Shown here piece by piece: positions 35,701 through 47,776 of a stretch of 64,000 nt of DNA (the first letter of the stretch is position 1; each line of letters opens with the position of its first letter). Made by a program: the position numbers and the translations under genes. The notes under the pieces are model-generated. The model had not been told where the DNA came from and ran no database searches. It was given only the letters and a program-made list of their open reading frames with translations. This DNA is from Penicillium oxalicum (taxonomy: Eukaryota; Ascomycota; Eurotiomycetes; Eurotiales; Aspergillaceae), in NCBI RefSeq assembly GCF_001723175.1, contig NC_064655.1, forward strand, positions 992,001-1,056,000, in the 5' to 3' direction.

Positions 35701-37155
35701 CTGGGTCAAGTCGGCCAGGTCAGCCAGCGCATCTTCCAGTTCCTCGGCCGCCCTATCCATCGTGAGGCTCGGTCGTGTACTCGGCCGATCCGTGGTCTCC
35801 TCCTTGAGGGAGCTTTGATTGACGTGAGAGGCTGTTGATCGTTTATCGCGAGCCTCATCCCGTCTTCCCCATTGCTGATCCTCAGACTGAGAGTGCTTGT
35901 GATCCAAAGGTGCGAATGATGCATGTCTATCGTGATGGAGAGCGATGGGAGCCGGGGAAGAGGGTCGTGTTGCCGGTCGAATAGGACGAGCAGGACGGCG
36001 TACCTCGAGTGGACTGGGCTCCTCGACCGGCTCCAGCGGAAGCGGTTTGTTCTTCACATCATACAAGGACAGACCGGAGCCGGTGGATGCACGACGGACT
36101 AAACTCGTCGCGCCCGGTCCCAAGTTTGAGAACCGTGCATTTGCAGACGTCCGACGAGATTTGACCGGCGATGCATAGTCATCAAAGACACCCAGCGCTG
36201 ATGGAGAGAGTATGGAATATGCGTCAAACCTCCTGACCGAGAGGGAAATGTCCGACTCGACGCTCGTGATAGAGGTGCGACGGCTATAACACGACGAGAC
36301 GTCGTCGCAGGGCTCTTCCGAAGCCAAGGACGATTCTGTCCGATGCCCCGACGAGGAGTCATCTTGACTAGACGAGCCGTCATCAGCATCCATCGAGTCC
36401 TTGTACAGTGTTTGCACTCGATCCTCCAATTCGGACTCAAAGGCCAACGGACAATATTCGGCTAATTGAGACCCCGGTTGACTGATCGAGACGTCAGAAC
36501 TCATGGGTGACACGAGTCCAAAGTTGTTGGAGAGTTCTGGGAAAAATCGACGCAGGACCTTGCCCGATTTCGATCTGGCGATGGGGAAGGTTTCGGATAA
36601 GGGCGAGATGTCTGGCCCGTCCGCCTCGGACGATCCAGGCGAGTCGAGCACCAAAATCGTTCGGAGCGAGTCTTGCCGGGAAAGCGGCCGGGCGGTTTTC
36701 GACACTTTGGAGAAATCTGGCGAGGGTGAGCGAGATTGATGAGGTTGAAAGTTCACCGTTCGAGTTCGCTGACTCGGACGTCGACTCGGCGTGTCCGTTG
36801 TCTTTATTTGCTCTGAAGGTACCGGATGATCGTCCATCGGGCATTGCTCTGCGATCTCCACGGTTTTCTGCTCGGCCTGTGCGATAGGTACTTCCATCTT
36901 GATTGGGACTTCTTGTATTTCACTCAACCGCTTGTCTTTGTGCGGTCTGTTCGTTGGCTTCGGGGAGGCTGTCAGACGGCCCCGAACCGCTTTTGGTAGG
37001 GCGCCTCTCTGACTCAGATCCTTGAACACTTGCGCACGAATCTGGTCTGCTTCCAGCTTGAGTGGCGGGGGTGGTTTGATGGTTCTTTTCTTGGTGCCCT
37101 GTCTCTCCGAGTATTTGCGAGACTTGACAAATGGTAGAGTCCGGGGAGCAGCCAT
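32707..37155 (-). CDS. Large F-box-like protein with C-terminal UBA-like region
   Basis: Two exons on the minus strand, 33648-37155 and 32707-33578, giving 1459 residues; intron donor GTACGT, acceptor CATAG, phases agree. Residues 1-900 are low-complexity, rich in Ser, Pro, Arg and Asp, probably disordered. An F-box-like module lies at about 905-960 (MPDHLVTLIMERIDSLDDLF, then VLVNRRFYEIFKRREL) and is followed by a conserved-looking helical domain with many Trp. The C-terminal end (about 1375-1425) reads ALSRMVDDLGFNPEDVKWAL and resembles a UBA ubiquitin-binding fold. Together these suggest a substrate adaptor of an SCF ubiquitin ligase that also binds ubiquitin; this is inference. I know of no named orthologue. 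Intron removal joins the two open frames cleanly, so they are one gene. Confidence 0.82.
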
Positions 37156-37708
37156 GGTGAGGAGTCGATGCGCTCACTTGCGCCGTTGACCTGAAAACTT
37201 CAAGTCCAAAGAAAACCAGGGCATTCTCTAAGAGCCGCTTCTTTGTTCCCGTGGATCAGGCTTCCCAGGGGTCTGTTCTGAAATGCTGTCAGTACGGATG
37301 TTTCTGCACTGTGCACATGCAGTCTCCGCATCCAGTAGCAAACAAAGAACCTATACATACCCGTGGAATGGTGAGCCAAGGACTATTGCTATGGTCACTC
37401 GGATCAGACTTTGCCTGCAGGATAGCAGTTCTTTCTTTTCGCACTCGGTCGCACCTGAGATGGCAGTTTATTCTAGTACTCTTTCGTCCAGAGAAGGGAA
37501 TCCAGTCGGGGAGATCGAATTCGCATCGACATAAGCATGCAATCAAGCAAAAGGGAGTAGGTATGGAGTGGAAAACAACAGAAGCAAAGTTTTCGACCCC
37601 GACGACGAGCAGACGGCCGACTCTTTTTTAATGACCAAAGGACAGTGACAATGCATGACCGTGACTAAAAGAAGCAGTTCGTCTTTTCTATAAGGTTGTT
37701 GGCCTTTT
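37156..37708. promoter_or_regulatory. Promoter side of the large F-box gene
   Basis: Spacer upstream of the 1459-residue protein gene. No separate gene seen; open frames here are short and have no motif. Confidence 0.4.
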
Positions 37709-37846
37709 TCAGCCCCCGGTGCTTTTATTGGGGGGAAATGCAACAATGCGGTGGATCCGCAGCTGGCAGTAGCCCCAAATGGCCCCCCAGTAGTTGATGA
37801 TGGCCAACGCCACCGAGCAGATCGCCAGACTCTTAGCGGCACACAT
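37709..37846 (-). CDS. Possible small membrane protein (45 aa), uncertain
   Basis: A 45-codon minus-strand frame beginning MCAAKSLAICSVALAII and ending PPNKSTGG has a single hydrophobic segment with a polar, Arg-containing C-terminus, more protein-like than the chance frames around it. Upstream on the same strand, an ATG in good context at about 37984 starts MSENQKLDQEPAALSLDA, then a possible GTACAC donor and a CCCAG acceptor. Joining them keeps the same frame but meets one TGA just before the 45-codon frame. So either a short protein starts at the internal ATG, or a roughly 75-residue gene carries a lesion. I do not recognise the family. Confidence 0.3.
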   Translation of the reverse strand: MCAAKSLAICSVALAIINYWGAIWGYCQLRIHRIVAFPPNKSTGG

Positions 37847-40203
37847 CGATCACCCCCGGTGTCCCTTGAGGAATCTCACTGGCGCTGGGTGATGCGCATA
37901 ATTAGGGGGAAGAGAAAAGAATGTGTACTTGCATCAAGGGAGAGAGCAGCGGGTTCCTGGTCTAACTTTTGATTCTCACTCATCTTGGTCGAGTCGTGAT
38001 TCTCCCATTTACCAGCGAAAGAGAAAGAGAGATCGAGAGGTGATCTCAGTGACTACGTGGGGGCAGTCACACCACGTGCTGACGTAGTCAAAAGTAAGGT
38101 TCCAGTCGACATGTACTTAAGAATGCTTGGATCCCCCCAGCTTCTTGTTCCAGCAGTCCGTCGATATGATTCGATGAAAAATATTAGAAAAAGAAAATCA
38201 TCCTTGCCGATCGTGGCTCTTCAGTTTCATCGGAGCCCTCCTTTCCCTTCTAGCTAAATCTGACTTGTTTCTCGTAGGTACTATGCAGAGTCTGGCTTCG
38301 TTGGATCTTGATATTGTCGGTGCTGTACGATGAGAATCTCCATGTCAACATTCATGAATACATCCAGTTCTCAGCGCTTGACCTCATTCGAGTAGCAGAG
38401 CATTGCAGACGACATGCCAGACATCAGTACTACTGGTAAGACGAACACATCTCGAATTCATGTACAAAGTGTACCACAGTACACTAATCATGAATCCATC
38501 CATTCACCGCAACACAACATGAGCATTACTCCTTCCTGGAAGCAGCCTTATCCATTGATCCTACTTCACGCTCTATCCACAAATCAAAAATTGTCTGTCT
38601 CCCAGCCTAGACCCAAGCATCTAAAATTTCATCAAAGTTGTGTGTAGCCCAGCTCTATTTGGCCCGAACTCAATGTCGCCACTTGCCATTTTAATCGCGA
38701 TGAAGTCTCCCCTAATGTCTGCGGCAGGGTGCAACTCCTGCGTCAACGGCCCCGATGGCCCCTGCGGATCCATGAGTTGACAGTCTCTGTATGGGCGCAT
38801 CTCGTGTCGTTGCACGGGTTGGAGTTTCAGGTACGGGCTGAGAAGGGCAAAATGCGGCGATTGAATATCTCATTGGTGGGGGCTTTGTTCAAGCTGAAGG
38901 TTCTGGGCTTTCTCTATTTTTTTTTTTTCTTCTTATGTTGAGGATCGCTTGATGTGTTTTTTTGGACTTTGACCAGTCGACCAGTTGCAGTATTAGGTAT
39001 GAGGCGGTGGTAGGTACTCATGTAGTAGTGGGCGATGAGAATGAGGTACAAGTACTACGTAGTAGGGAATTCTCCATTTGCTAGACTCGGTTTCCACTTC
39101 TTCGCTGCCCCGATGTGAAAAGCTATTTACAGAGGGCAGGATGCAGTCATCTCTGCGGGCAAGAGTCACATTTCCCGTCCCCAAAGAGATCATTTTGTAT
39201 CATCGAGGCATGGACATCCCGTGAAGAATGTGGCAGGCTACTACCGAACAGCACCACAGCGGATGAGAAGAGTGCGAGGATTCCAACTTCCTCATCCACA
39301 TGACTACAGTCAGACATGTTCACACAACCAAATCAGATGAGATTGTATACCTAATCGCGAGCCTTTACAGTGCCATCATACCCTCTGACTCCTTTCAGCT
39401 TCATGTTATAAATCGTCTTTGAAAGCCATAACACGACAAAATCGGAACTCACCTTGCTGACATGATATTCAGGATGGGATTGGAACCTATGATACCCATG
39501 TCAATGTCACAATCATGTGGTTGTCCCACATTGTCTTGACTCAGACGGGCGACTTGTGTGGGATCTCGTCTCTTGTGGACTAAGATTTCATTGATCTGCG
39601 CGCCTCCGTCATCAATCCCCCCCCCCCTACCGTGACAGTCCAATCCGTGGCTGGATTGTAGCCATGCAGTCATGCCGCCCCCATGGGGGCCAAACGGTCG
39701 GAGACCAACGCAATGCCCGTTGGGGGGGGAGGTCCGATTGTGTGTCCTACCTACTCACTGAAGCACATTCACTTTCGCTTGAGCAGACTGTATGGAGGGC
39801 AATGGAACGCCAAACTTCCAAGCATATGTTTGTTCGATAGCTGTGGGATGGATGATTTGCACAAGTCGTGTCGAATGTCGGGGCGAAAGCCCTCATTTAT
39901 GTGGGTCGGGGTTGGGGTCCGCTCCTCACCTCAAGGCTTACAAGGTAGGGGAGGGGCGGGTTTGAGGTCAATTTTAGACGCAAAGAATAAATGAAACGGA
40001 TACTATTATTGGCCAAAGCTGAATTCTATCTATGGTTGGGGCTGGTTTATCATTGACGATTCTCTACCTGTCTATACGACTTCTGTTGGTACTCAATCCG
40101 AGTATACCGACGGGAGGTCATGCAGTATAAGTCCAGATGATTTGCCCTCGTCTGGATGAGGTACCTGCCAGAGCTTCCCCGTAAAAACAACAGCAGATCC
40201 CTA
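37847..40203. other. Intergenic region, no clear gene
   Basis: About 2.4 kb upstream of the candidate small gene and downstream of the Mpv17-type gene. It includes an 11-base C run at 39617-39627. Open frames (for example 38414-38647 plus, 39449-39673 minus) have no motif and no splice-supported extension. Confidence 0.4.
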
Positions 40204-41081
40204 TCATCCAGACATCAGACTCAAACAGACAGCCCAGATCACACCAAACAAGCTTCCCACCAGCAGTCGCTGCTCCACGGGAACGACGGTGAAGCAGAGG
40301 ACCGAAACAAAAGGCCAAAGCTTGAAGCCAGCACTCATGATCGGCCAGAATTCCTGTGCACACTCCACGTGAGTCTTTGGTGGTTTCTTTCTGAGCGAAG
40401 CAGTTGCAAATATGATTCCTCTCGGGCAGCCAGTTGGAAAAAGAACAAAAAAAGTAAAGGGGGGAAGAAGGGGGGCAACACTCGGAAGTGGTACATACTT
40501 GGCGGATCTGCACCAGGACCTCATCATAGTGGTGGCCTCGGAGAAGGCCCATAGTGAAGAGGAACAACACCGTGTTCCAGGTGGCACCGATGGTTTGATC
40601 GATCACCACCTTGGTGATGGTGTTGCCCACATTCAAGGACGATTTGGCTGACTTTGATCCGGTCGCATCAGACTTGGATTTCTCCTTGGTACTTGGAGGA
40701 GCCGCAGCCGGAGCCGGCTTGGAGCCTGGGAAGGAGGCCTCGAGATTGGTCTGCCAGAGGTAGTTCAAGGGCGTGACGATGATCGCACATGCGGTGAACT
40801 GAATCAGTGCTTGCACGTCGAGTTCAAAGGGAATCTGTTTTGCAGGGTCAGATTTGATGATTCAAGCTTTCCTCTCCCGCGCCAGGAACGCATTCCCTTG
40901 GCTTTTTTGACCGATCGTTTCCAAAACATCAAGAGAGGTTGAGTACATGTGAAGCGCCGGCGGCGACGACCATCATACTCACATCCGCGCGATAGGCTTT
41001 GATTCCCTGTGCCAGCACATTGGAACCCGCGTTGATCACCACCGCCTGCAGCGTGGACTTGACGATCGGTGAGACTGACAT
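40204..41081 (-). CDS. Mpv17/PMP22 family membrane protein
   Basis: Small four-helix protein of peroxisomal or inner mitochondrial membranes; relatives (yeast Sym1, animal Mpv17) act as channels or in stress tolerance. Coding exons on the minus strand: 40983-41081, 40499-40834 and 40204-40353, total 194 residues. Donors GTGAGT and GTATGT, acceptors ACAG and CACAG. The N-terminus MSVSPIVKSTLQAVVINAGS and the C-terminal family block EFWPIMSAGFKLWPFVSVLC, then FTVVPVEQRLLVGSLFGVIW, are diagnostic. A Pro/Ala/Lys/Ser-rich insertion (about residues 60-90) separates the second and third helices. The frame continues upstream of 41081, but the chosen ATG fits the family start. Which organelle it serves cannot be told. 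Confidence 0.88.
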
Positions 41082-42377
41082 CACAGGTTCTTTCCAGGTG
41101 GAAGACACGAGACGTTCTGCTTGAATACGTAGATGGGATCGTGACTGGATCAAATAGGGAAGTTTCGCAGCTGAAAAGAAAAGTTTTAGTTCCGGGTAGA
41201 CATTCCCAATTTTCTTTATCCACACTCGATGGCTTTCGCGATCAGGACCGGGATAATGAAGCGGGTATTCAGACGTGGCTCGTGGGGCTAACCGAAACAG
41301 TTCCAAAGTGCTGGCCAGCCGCAAGGTGCGACCCACCACCGAAGACGCAGAAGTTGGGAGGTTCAAGGACGAATCTCAACACTGGATAAGAGGGAGATGC
41401 GATTGATATCCGCCAATTTATCCCCGTGCACACTCAACCCCAGCGAGGTCCGGGCCGGATACAGCCTGAATGCGGCTGGCAGCGCTGGATAGAATCATGA
41501 CCCAACAGTCTTGAAATCAGGCGTCAAGGTGGATATTTCTGCAAAAACACTCCTTAGGCCCCCGACTTCCTACATGGTTTCACATGGACTCTTGGACCAT
41601 CTGGAGTGGCCAAGCTTTGCGAATGTGAAGATGTGCTGGTCATCCAGAGATAGTGTCCACGCGTCAGCCATTCTCCAGTCCAAGTGTGGCGCAGTCACCT
41701 GGTCGGAGCGCTGAAGGCGATCACCGAAAGTGTCGGGCGGACTCCGTAGTCGGTACAGAAAAGTATGTGGAGATGGCCTCGGCGTCCAGATACTCTACTG
41801 TAGGACATTCAGATCATGTACAGGCGCACATCCTATCGCACATGGACTGGGCCATGTTTCTCGTCGACACCATGGAGAGTCATTCATCAAACACCAGAGC
41901 ATCAATTCCCAAAGTCAGAAAGAGACTACCTCTGGGCGTGCTCGACCACTTTTTCTTGAAGACCAAAGGTCGCTCTCGAATGCGAAAGGATAGTCGAAGC
42001 GGGTGGTCAGCTGCTGCCTAAACCAAACGCTTGTGGCAGTGACAGTGGCAACTTGTCAACCGGCGACAAGTAGTCAGCATCCACGCATCTCGACCTCTCT
42101 TTCAGTTCAAACTACGAGGTAGGAACTGAATTGACTGGCAATTTGAGACCGGGCTGCAAGTTGAAGCAAAGAGTCCGGTCTTTCGAAGCGCATGCGCCGT
42201 GTGGAGTCGCAAAGGAGGGGAAACGATCGGCTTTATCTTATCGCGCATCCTTGGATCATTACGTCTTTGCTGCTCCAAACCGTCCACTTTTTTCCAACTC
42301 TTGACAGAACTCATCGTGAAGGAGAATCTCTGTCTCTCGGGATTCTTAATTTCTACATCTGAATCGGAATCTTGATA
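41082..42377. promoter_or_regulatory. Divergent promoter region, Mpv17-like / Gyp7-like
   Basis: 1.3 kb between two divergently transcribed genes. The left end is the leader of the Mpv17-type gene, which stays open in frame up to 41366 but without family similarity. The right end is the Gyp7 leader. No gene seen in between; the 122-codon plus-strand frame at 41653-42021 has no motif. Confidence 0.45.
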
Positions 42378-45089
42378 ATGGCGAGCTCGACAAAGTACAC
42401 CCCTCCGCCGACGCCACCTTCTCCGACAGGATCATACTATGATCTGAGTGATGACGACGAAGACGAATACAACACTATTGCCCATGCCCGCTCCGGCCGA
42501 GGTGTGAAGCTGCTCTTCTCCAAAAGCAAAGTGAGCCACTTCGTTGAAATATCTTTGAACCCTATTCCAGGCGCGAACTAACACAATTCTCATCATTCAG
42601 GTCTATGTCCACCCCTCATCCTCTGCAAAAGATAATATCGCCGGATTCATCGCTCTCCTCCAACAAAAACCGAAATCGGGCCCCAGCGGGGCGACAACGA
42701 CTACGCAGTCCAACGCAGATGCTTCTTCATATCTCTTAGCGTGGGTTCCAGAAGCTTCCTTAGGAGATGCTTACGATACCTACGTCAAAGTCGATCTGGC
42801 AGACGACGACTCTCCGCCCCGCCAAAGGTGTCTGGTCCCGCCTCTTCCGACAACCACCACGGCTAGAGACCCCATCGGGCTGTACTCCTTCGCGGTCCCC
42901 GTTTCCGAGATATATTCCTTGTTGGTGCGTCCTCCGAGCCTGGGTTGGTGGTTCGGCAGCGTGGTGATCAATACTCGATCCGGAGACAGCTTTCCAGCTT
43001 TGTTCTTCCACGACAGTGAATGCGAGTCCACCATTTTGCAAAAGAAGAAGCGCGTCAAGGAGAGCTTTGACCCATTTGACAACGAAGGAAGCCTCTTCTG
43101 GGGCGGAGATGAGGTCTTGCGATGGCTTCGCAGATATGTTGATGTCCAGCGCTCGTCGGTCGATCGAAACGTATACCTGGTCAATCCTTCCCATGAGGAT
43201 CAGCTCTCCTTTGGCCGAGGCATGAGTAGCTCTGATGCGACGATCACCAAGGCCCAACCGGAAGCGAGCGCTGCGGGTCCGCAGCGCGACGCCAGCATGG
43301 ACCCGTTGATGAAGACTCTCAAGGAGACACGCTGGAAAGTATTGGAACAGTTGAGTAAAATCACCACATTCACCAGACGCACTGCGAATGAGCTCGCCGA
43401 CAACCCTCGGATTCCGCCGCAAGTCCGGCGCTTGATGAAGAATCCAGAGGTTCAGACTCTGCAGGATGAATTTGACAGCGCGAGACTCTATCTGGCGCGA
43501 TGGGCGATGAGTATCGCCGAGCAAGGTGAAAAGGACCGGAACCAGCGGATCTGGACCGCACAGGACGTGCTCGAGTCTGAGAACAGCGCGGTCGGTGACT
43601 TTGAGATTCTTGAGCTGGAGACTGCCAACCTGGGTATCCAAGAACGACGGAAAGTGGTCACTCTGGCCGAATGGGAGGAATTCTTCGACCCGGTCACAGG
43701 GCGGCTGCGGATCACTGTCGAGGAAGTCAAAGAGCGCATCTTTCACGGAGGACTGGATCCCAATGATGGCGCAAGGAAAGAAGCCTGGTTATTCTTGCTG
43801 GGTGTCTATTCTTGGGACAGCAGTCGCGAGGAACGACAGGCAATGATGGCCTCGAAACGGGATGAGTACATTCGCTTGAAGGCTGGCTGGTGGGAGCGCA
43901 TGGTCGACGGTAGCTGCGATACCGAGGAGTATGAGCACTGGAAAGAGCAGCGCAACCGGATAGGTGAGTCGATCCAATGCCCCGCCGTCTCCCGGTTCTT
44001 TCGGTACACTAACTGTCCATATAGAGAAGGATGTGCACCGCACCGACCGTACGATACCTCTCTTTGCTGGAGAGGATATACCCCATCCAGATCCTGATTC
44101 TCCATTCGCCGAAACAGGAACGAATGTGCATCTAGAGCAGATGAAGGATATGTTGTTGACATACAATGAATACAACCCTGACCTGGGCTATGTGCAAGGC
44201 ATGAGCGATCTTCTGGCCCCTCTCTACGCCGTCATGCAGGACGACGCGGTCGCCTTTTGGGCGTTTGTTGGCTTTATGGACCGAATGGTATGTTATTGAG
44301 AACGACGAAGGGCGTGGGACACGGACTTGAACTCAAAACTAACTTCTTGACTTCCTGTATTAGGAGAGAAACTTCCTCAGAGATCAATCTGGGATGCGTT
44401 CTCAGTTACTTGCACTGGATCACCTGGTTCAGCTGATGGACCCCCAACTCTACCTCCATCTACAATCCGCCGATAGCACCAACTTCTTCTTCTTCTTCCG
44501 CATGCTGCTGGTCTGGTACAAGCGGGAGTTTGACTGGCCCGATGTCCTCCGTCTCTGGGAGGCTCTCTGGACCGACTATTACTCCAGTGGCTTCCACCTT
44601 TTCATCGCTCTGGCCATTTTGGAGAAACACCGTGATGTGATCATGGATCATCTGAAGCATTTCGATGAAGTTCTCAAGTATAGTAAGTTTCTGCTTGCTT
44701 TCCCATCTTCTTTTTCTCCTTTTGTGAGATAACCTGAATGCTGACACAAATGCCTAGTCAACGAGCTTTCAAACACCATGGACTTGGTACCCATTCTCAC
44801 CCGGGCGGAATCACTATTCCGACGCTTTGAGCGGTCCGTTCAAGCGATAGACAAGAAAGACAATTTCCCGATTCCATCTGCGCAACAACGCCGACCAGGG
44901 GGCGGTGCTTCAGACGCCACTAGTAAAGGAAAGTCCCCTCAGCGGGCAACTATGGGATCCAGCAGTGGTGTGCAAGCCCCCTCGGCACTTCAAAAGGCAA
45001 TTGATATGGATAAACCAAAAATCATCTCTCCCGAATTGCGTCAGCTCTTGAAGAAAGACATACCGTGGAAGAGGCCACCGCCATCATAG
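42378..45089 (+). CDS. GYP7: TBC-domain Rab GTPase-activating protein, Gyp7-like
   Basis: Stimulates GTP hydrolysis on Ypt7/Rab7-type GTPases and so controls vacuole and endosome fusion. Five exons: 42378-42530, 42601-43963, 44025-44287, 44364-44682 and 44758-45089, total 809 residues; donors GTGAGC, GTGAGT, GTATGT, GTAAGT. The N-terminal half contains the Rab-binding (DUF3548-type) region with PIGLYSFAVPVSEIYSLLVR and PSLGWWFGSVVI. The TBC domain spans about residues 430-720 and shows both catalytic fingers: the Arg finger in IEKDVHRTDR (about 505-514) and the Gln finger in YVQGMSDLLAPLY (about 560). Further TBC blocks are FFFFFRMLLVWYKREF and LWEALWTDY. The C-terminus is Ser/Gln/Lys-rich. 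Length and order match fungal Gyp7. Confidence 0.93.
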
Positions 45090-45730
45090 TCACTGACTAC
45101 CATGTCATACTATGGGTGCCCTTGTGGAGCAAATGATGGTCTCGGGGTTGCGCATCCCAGCTAACGAAGTCGATGAACTCAACCAATGGCATTTGATCTA
45201 TTATTTTCCCTTTCTTCTTTCTGTCCTCTATGACCTGCTTTCAATGAAGCTCGCAGTCCTAGTTTTTATGATCATTTAACACCTGGAACCACAGTTGCAG
45301 ATGGCTATGTCTTTTATTCCAAGGGTTGATGTATCCCTGTACAGAGGATTGATCCACCGATATCAAAATACCGTTTCTTTTGCCTGCATCCACGAAGGTC
45401 CGAGCTCACTAGGAAAGCTCACTATACAAAACTCATAATCGGAGTGCATCGAGGCTCCAGCTGCCAGCAACATCCTCAAGATTTGTTCACATCGCTGGCC
45501 GAGGACAAGTAGGAGAAAATCATGCCCTTCCAGATCTACACCGTACGCACGTGAATCCAAAAGGCACCAATCAAAAACACAAACTCAGATTTCTATAAAG
45601 CCTTCCGCTTCAACGCAAAAGTCAAGCCTCTCTTTTCATCAGATCACATTCATTTCCAACATGGACCTAACCATGTATCACCCCAGCCTCCGGTCTTCTA
45701 GCCCAGCATGCCGACAGGAGTACTGCACAC
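45090..45730. other. Convergent 3' intergenic region
   Basis: 640 bp between the Gyp7-like gene and the facing small zinc-finger gene. No gene seen. Confidence 0.45.
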
Positions 45731-46660
45731 CTATGCGCTCACACCCGGGAAGCACTCGGCAAGACCTTTCTTGTGCTTGTTGGAGGCATGCTCCAGCAGG
45801 CTATAGAGACAGTGTTAGTTTGACCTGTCCGCCAAAAGATTGCCCATCCAGCCAGTCATCTCGTGACTTGGTGGGGAGGTAATCAAGTACGTACGCAGGA
45901 GCCTTGGTCGTCTGCAAAAATGTCTGCAGGCAGACCTTGCACTGGATGTTCATGGCTTTTTCGTTCTATAAGAAGCGCCGATTTCCCCCGGTAGAAACGG
46001 GAGATTGAGATTAGTTTTCATTCCATCAGATTTTTTGTTTGTTGGGGGGGCGGGGTTCTTTGTCATTTTCATTCTTTTTTTGTTTCCCCCCCCCCCAGCT
46101 TTGCAGTTCTTTTTCTGTCTCGGGCAAGTCGTCTTGCCTGTTCTGTTTTGGATAGGGATTTCCCTTCTCTCTTTTTCTTTCCCTTTCTCTGGCGAGACGA
46201 GATGAAAGGGGGGGGGGAAAAGAAGAAGAAACAGAGAGGAAGGGAAAGAAGGAACAAGAAGAAAAGGGACCATTCTACATACGGTCTTGATCTGCGACTT
46301 TGCAACCTTGCCCTTGTCAGCGGCATTGCGCTCGCGCTTCATATTAGCCTTGGCTCCCTATAAAACCATCAAATGATCAGTATCCCAACAATCACATCAA
46401 TAGGCAGACAACCACCCGCAGCCCTCAAGAAGAGACAAGGCAGAAAAAAAGGAGGGGGGAAAGAGGAGAGAGCCAGCGACAAAAAAAACCCCCGAGGCAA
46501 GCGATCTGATGAATGCAGGACATAGACATTCAATTCTCGCCTGCAGTTCACAGGTTTTTTTTTTTTCCACCTTCTCTCAAATTGCTTTGCGCTCAACCCC
46601 TCTCTTTCCCCTCTTGTTCTTTCTTTCTCCGAGAGACATTGAATTTCTTACGTTGCCCAT
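45731..46660 (-). CDS. Small 4F5/DUF1909-like zinc-finger protein (74 aa)
   Basis: Four coding exons on the minus strand: 46652-46660, 46283-46357, 45895-45965 and 45731-45800. Donors are GTAAGA, GTATGT and GTACGT; acceptors TATAG throughout. The protein reads MGNGAKANMKRERNAADKG, then KSQIK, NIQCKVCLQTFLQTTKAP and LLEHASNKHKKGLAECFPGV. The N-terminal Lys/Arg/Asn-rich part is the 4F5-type motif and CxxC(12+)HxxNKH is a C2H2-like zinc site, the arrangement of the widespread eukaryotic family of 70-80 residue proteins (plant At2g23090 type). Its role is not established. The first exon is nine bases and introns 1 and 2 are long (294 and 317 nt); intron 2 holds complementary homopolymer runs. Confidence 0.88.
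46075..46232. repeat. Inverted homopolymer pair inside an intron
   Basis: Within intron 2 of the zinc-finger gene the plus strand carries a T-rich block ending in 11 C (46075-46096) and, 111 bases later, 10 G followed by an A-rich block (46208-46232). The two arms are roughly complementary over 20 bases, so the pre-mRNA could form a long G:C hairpin. No other intron in the window shows this. Confidence 0.7.
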
Positions 46661-47776
46661 ATTGATGGTGTCTGATGGTCAAATGGTGACTGGGAATGCT
46701 TGTGTTGTACTGAAGCGAAAATTTTCTCCACTTCTGCGATGCCCCCTCTCCCCTCTCTTAAAAAGAAAAAAAGTCGGCGCTTTCCATACAAAAAAAAAGC
46801 ACCGCCGTCGGCCTGCGGAACGACGGCCACGTTGAGCCAGTGAGGAGCCGGTGGTTGCTGACTCATCCTGTCTTGTTTTAGTACCAACTTACCAAGTACG
46901 CAGTGGGTTTAGTACCAGTACCGATCTCTGGTTCTGGACAACCCGAGGCTCTTCTCTCCTGCTGGACGGAGTACCCACGCAGAACTGACACTATTGTGTT
47001 AGTACGAGGGGAAGGTGCGGGTACTTGTTATGTAGCTCCAGGGTATTTTTACCAGAGGAACAATTTCCTAGACAAAAGAGACATCAAGCACACTGTATAA
47101 CTCCCAAGATTATTAATAGACGAGAAATGTGCTGAGGAAGTTGGTGACTCCAACCGGATGATCTCACGGTTGGCTCATGCAGGGATCAGAACGAGTGACA
47201 TAAGACGGTGATCTAAAGCTACGACAAGACAAACCTACATGCCAATTAAGTAAGCCAGCGCTGGGTGACTGGAGGCTTCACCTTGGAGAAAATACAGTGA
47301 AATTTCAGTAGTGGCCCAGTGAAAAATGGACAGGTTTTGCAAAACTTAGGTAGCTATGAATGCTATGTAACCAATAGTGTGTCTCTGTGGGACAAAAAAA
47401 GATGCAAAGGCTCAAAATTTCAAGATGGGAAGAGAATCAAAAAGGCTAGAACCGTGCCATGTGTCGAAGAGCGCCCAAACCCCCGAAAGACCCCCACAAT
47501 GCAAAAGGTATACAAAAACGTCCACTGCAACTCCCAACACCGTTGAAAAGGCAAGGGAAAAAAAACACACGCAAACAAAGTCAGACCAAAATTTTGTTTC
47601 GCCACGCTGATGCAACTGTGTGAACAATAAGCCAAGAAGATCACGACGCTGAAAACAAGACACGAGAAGTAAACAAGTAAACAATTGTAGGAAAGCAAAA
47701 GGGTTAGAATCTGGACAAAACGCAAGAAGACACCTTTCGAGAAGAAACGCACGGAGAATGTGCGGCAAAATGTCTT
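46661..47776. other. Zinc-finger gene promoter and GAR gene 3' flank
   Basis: 1.1 kb between two minus-strand genes. The part near 46661 should hold the promoter of the small zinc-finger gene, the part near 47776 the 3' flank of the large gene. On the minus strand it is T-rich towards 47777. No gene seen. Confidence 0.45.

Noticed and set aside
40929..41366. N-terminal extension of the Mpv17-type protein up to 41366
   Set aside because: The extra residues have no similarity to the family; the ATG at 41081 gives the usual N-terminus.
41653..42021. 122-codon plus-strand frame
   Set aside because: No recognisable motif and placed in a divergent promoter region.
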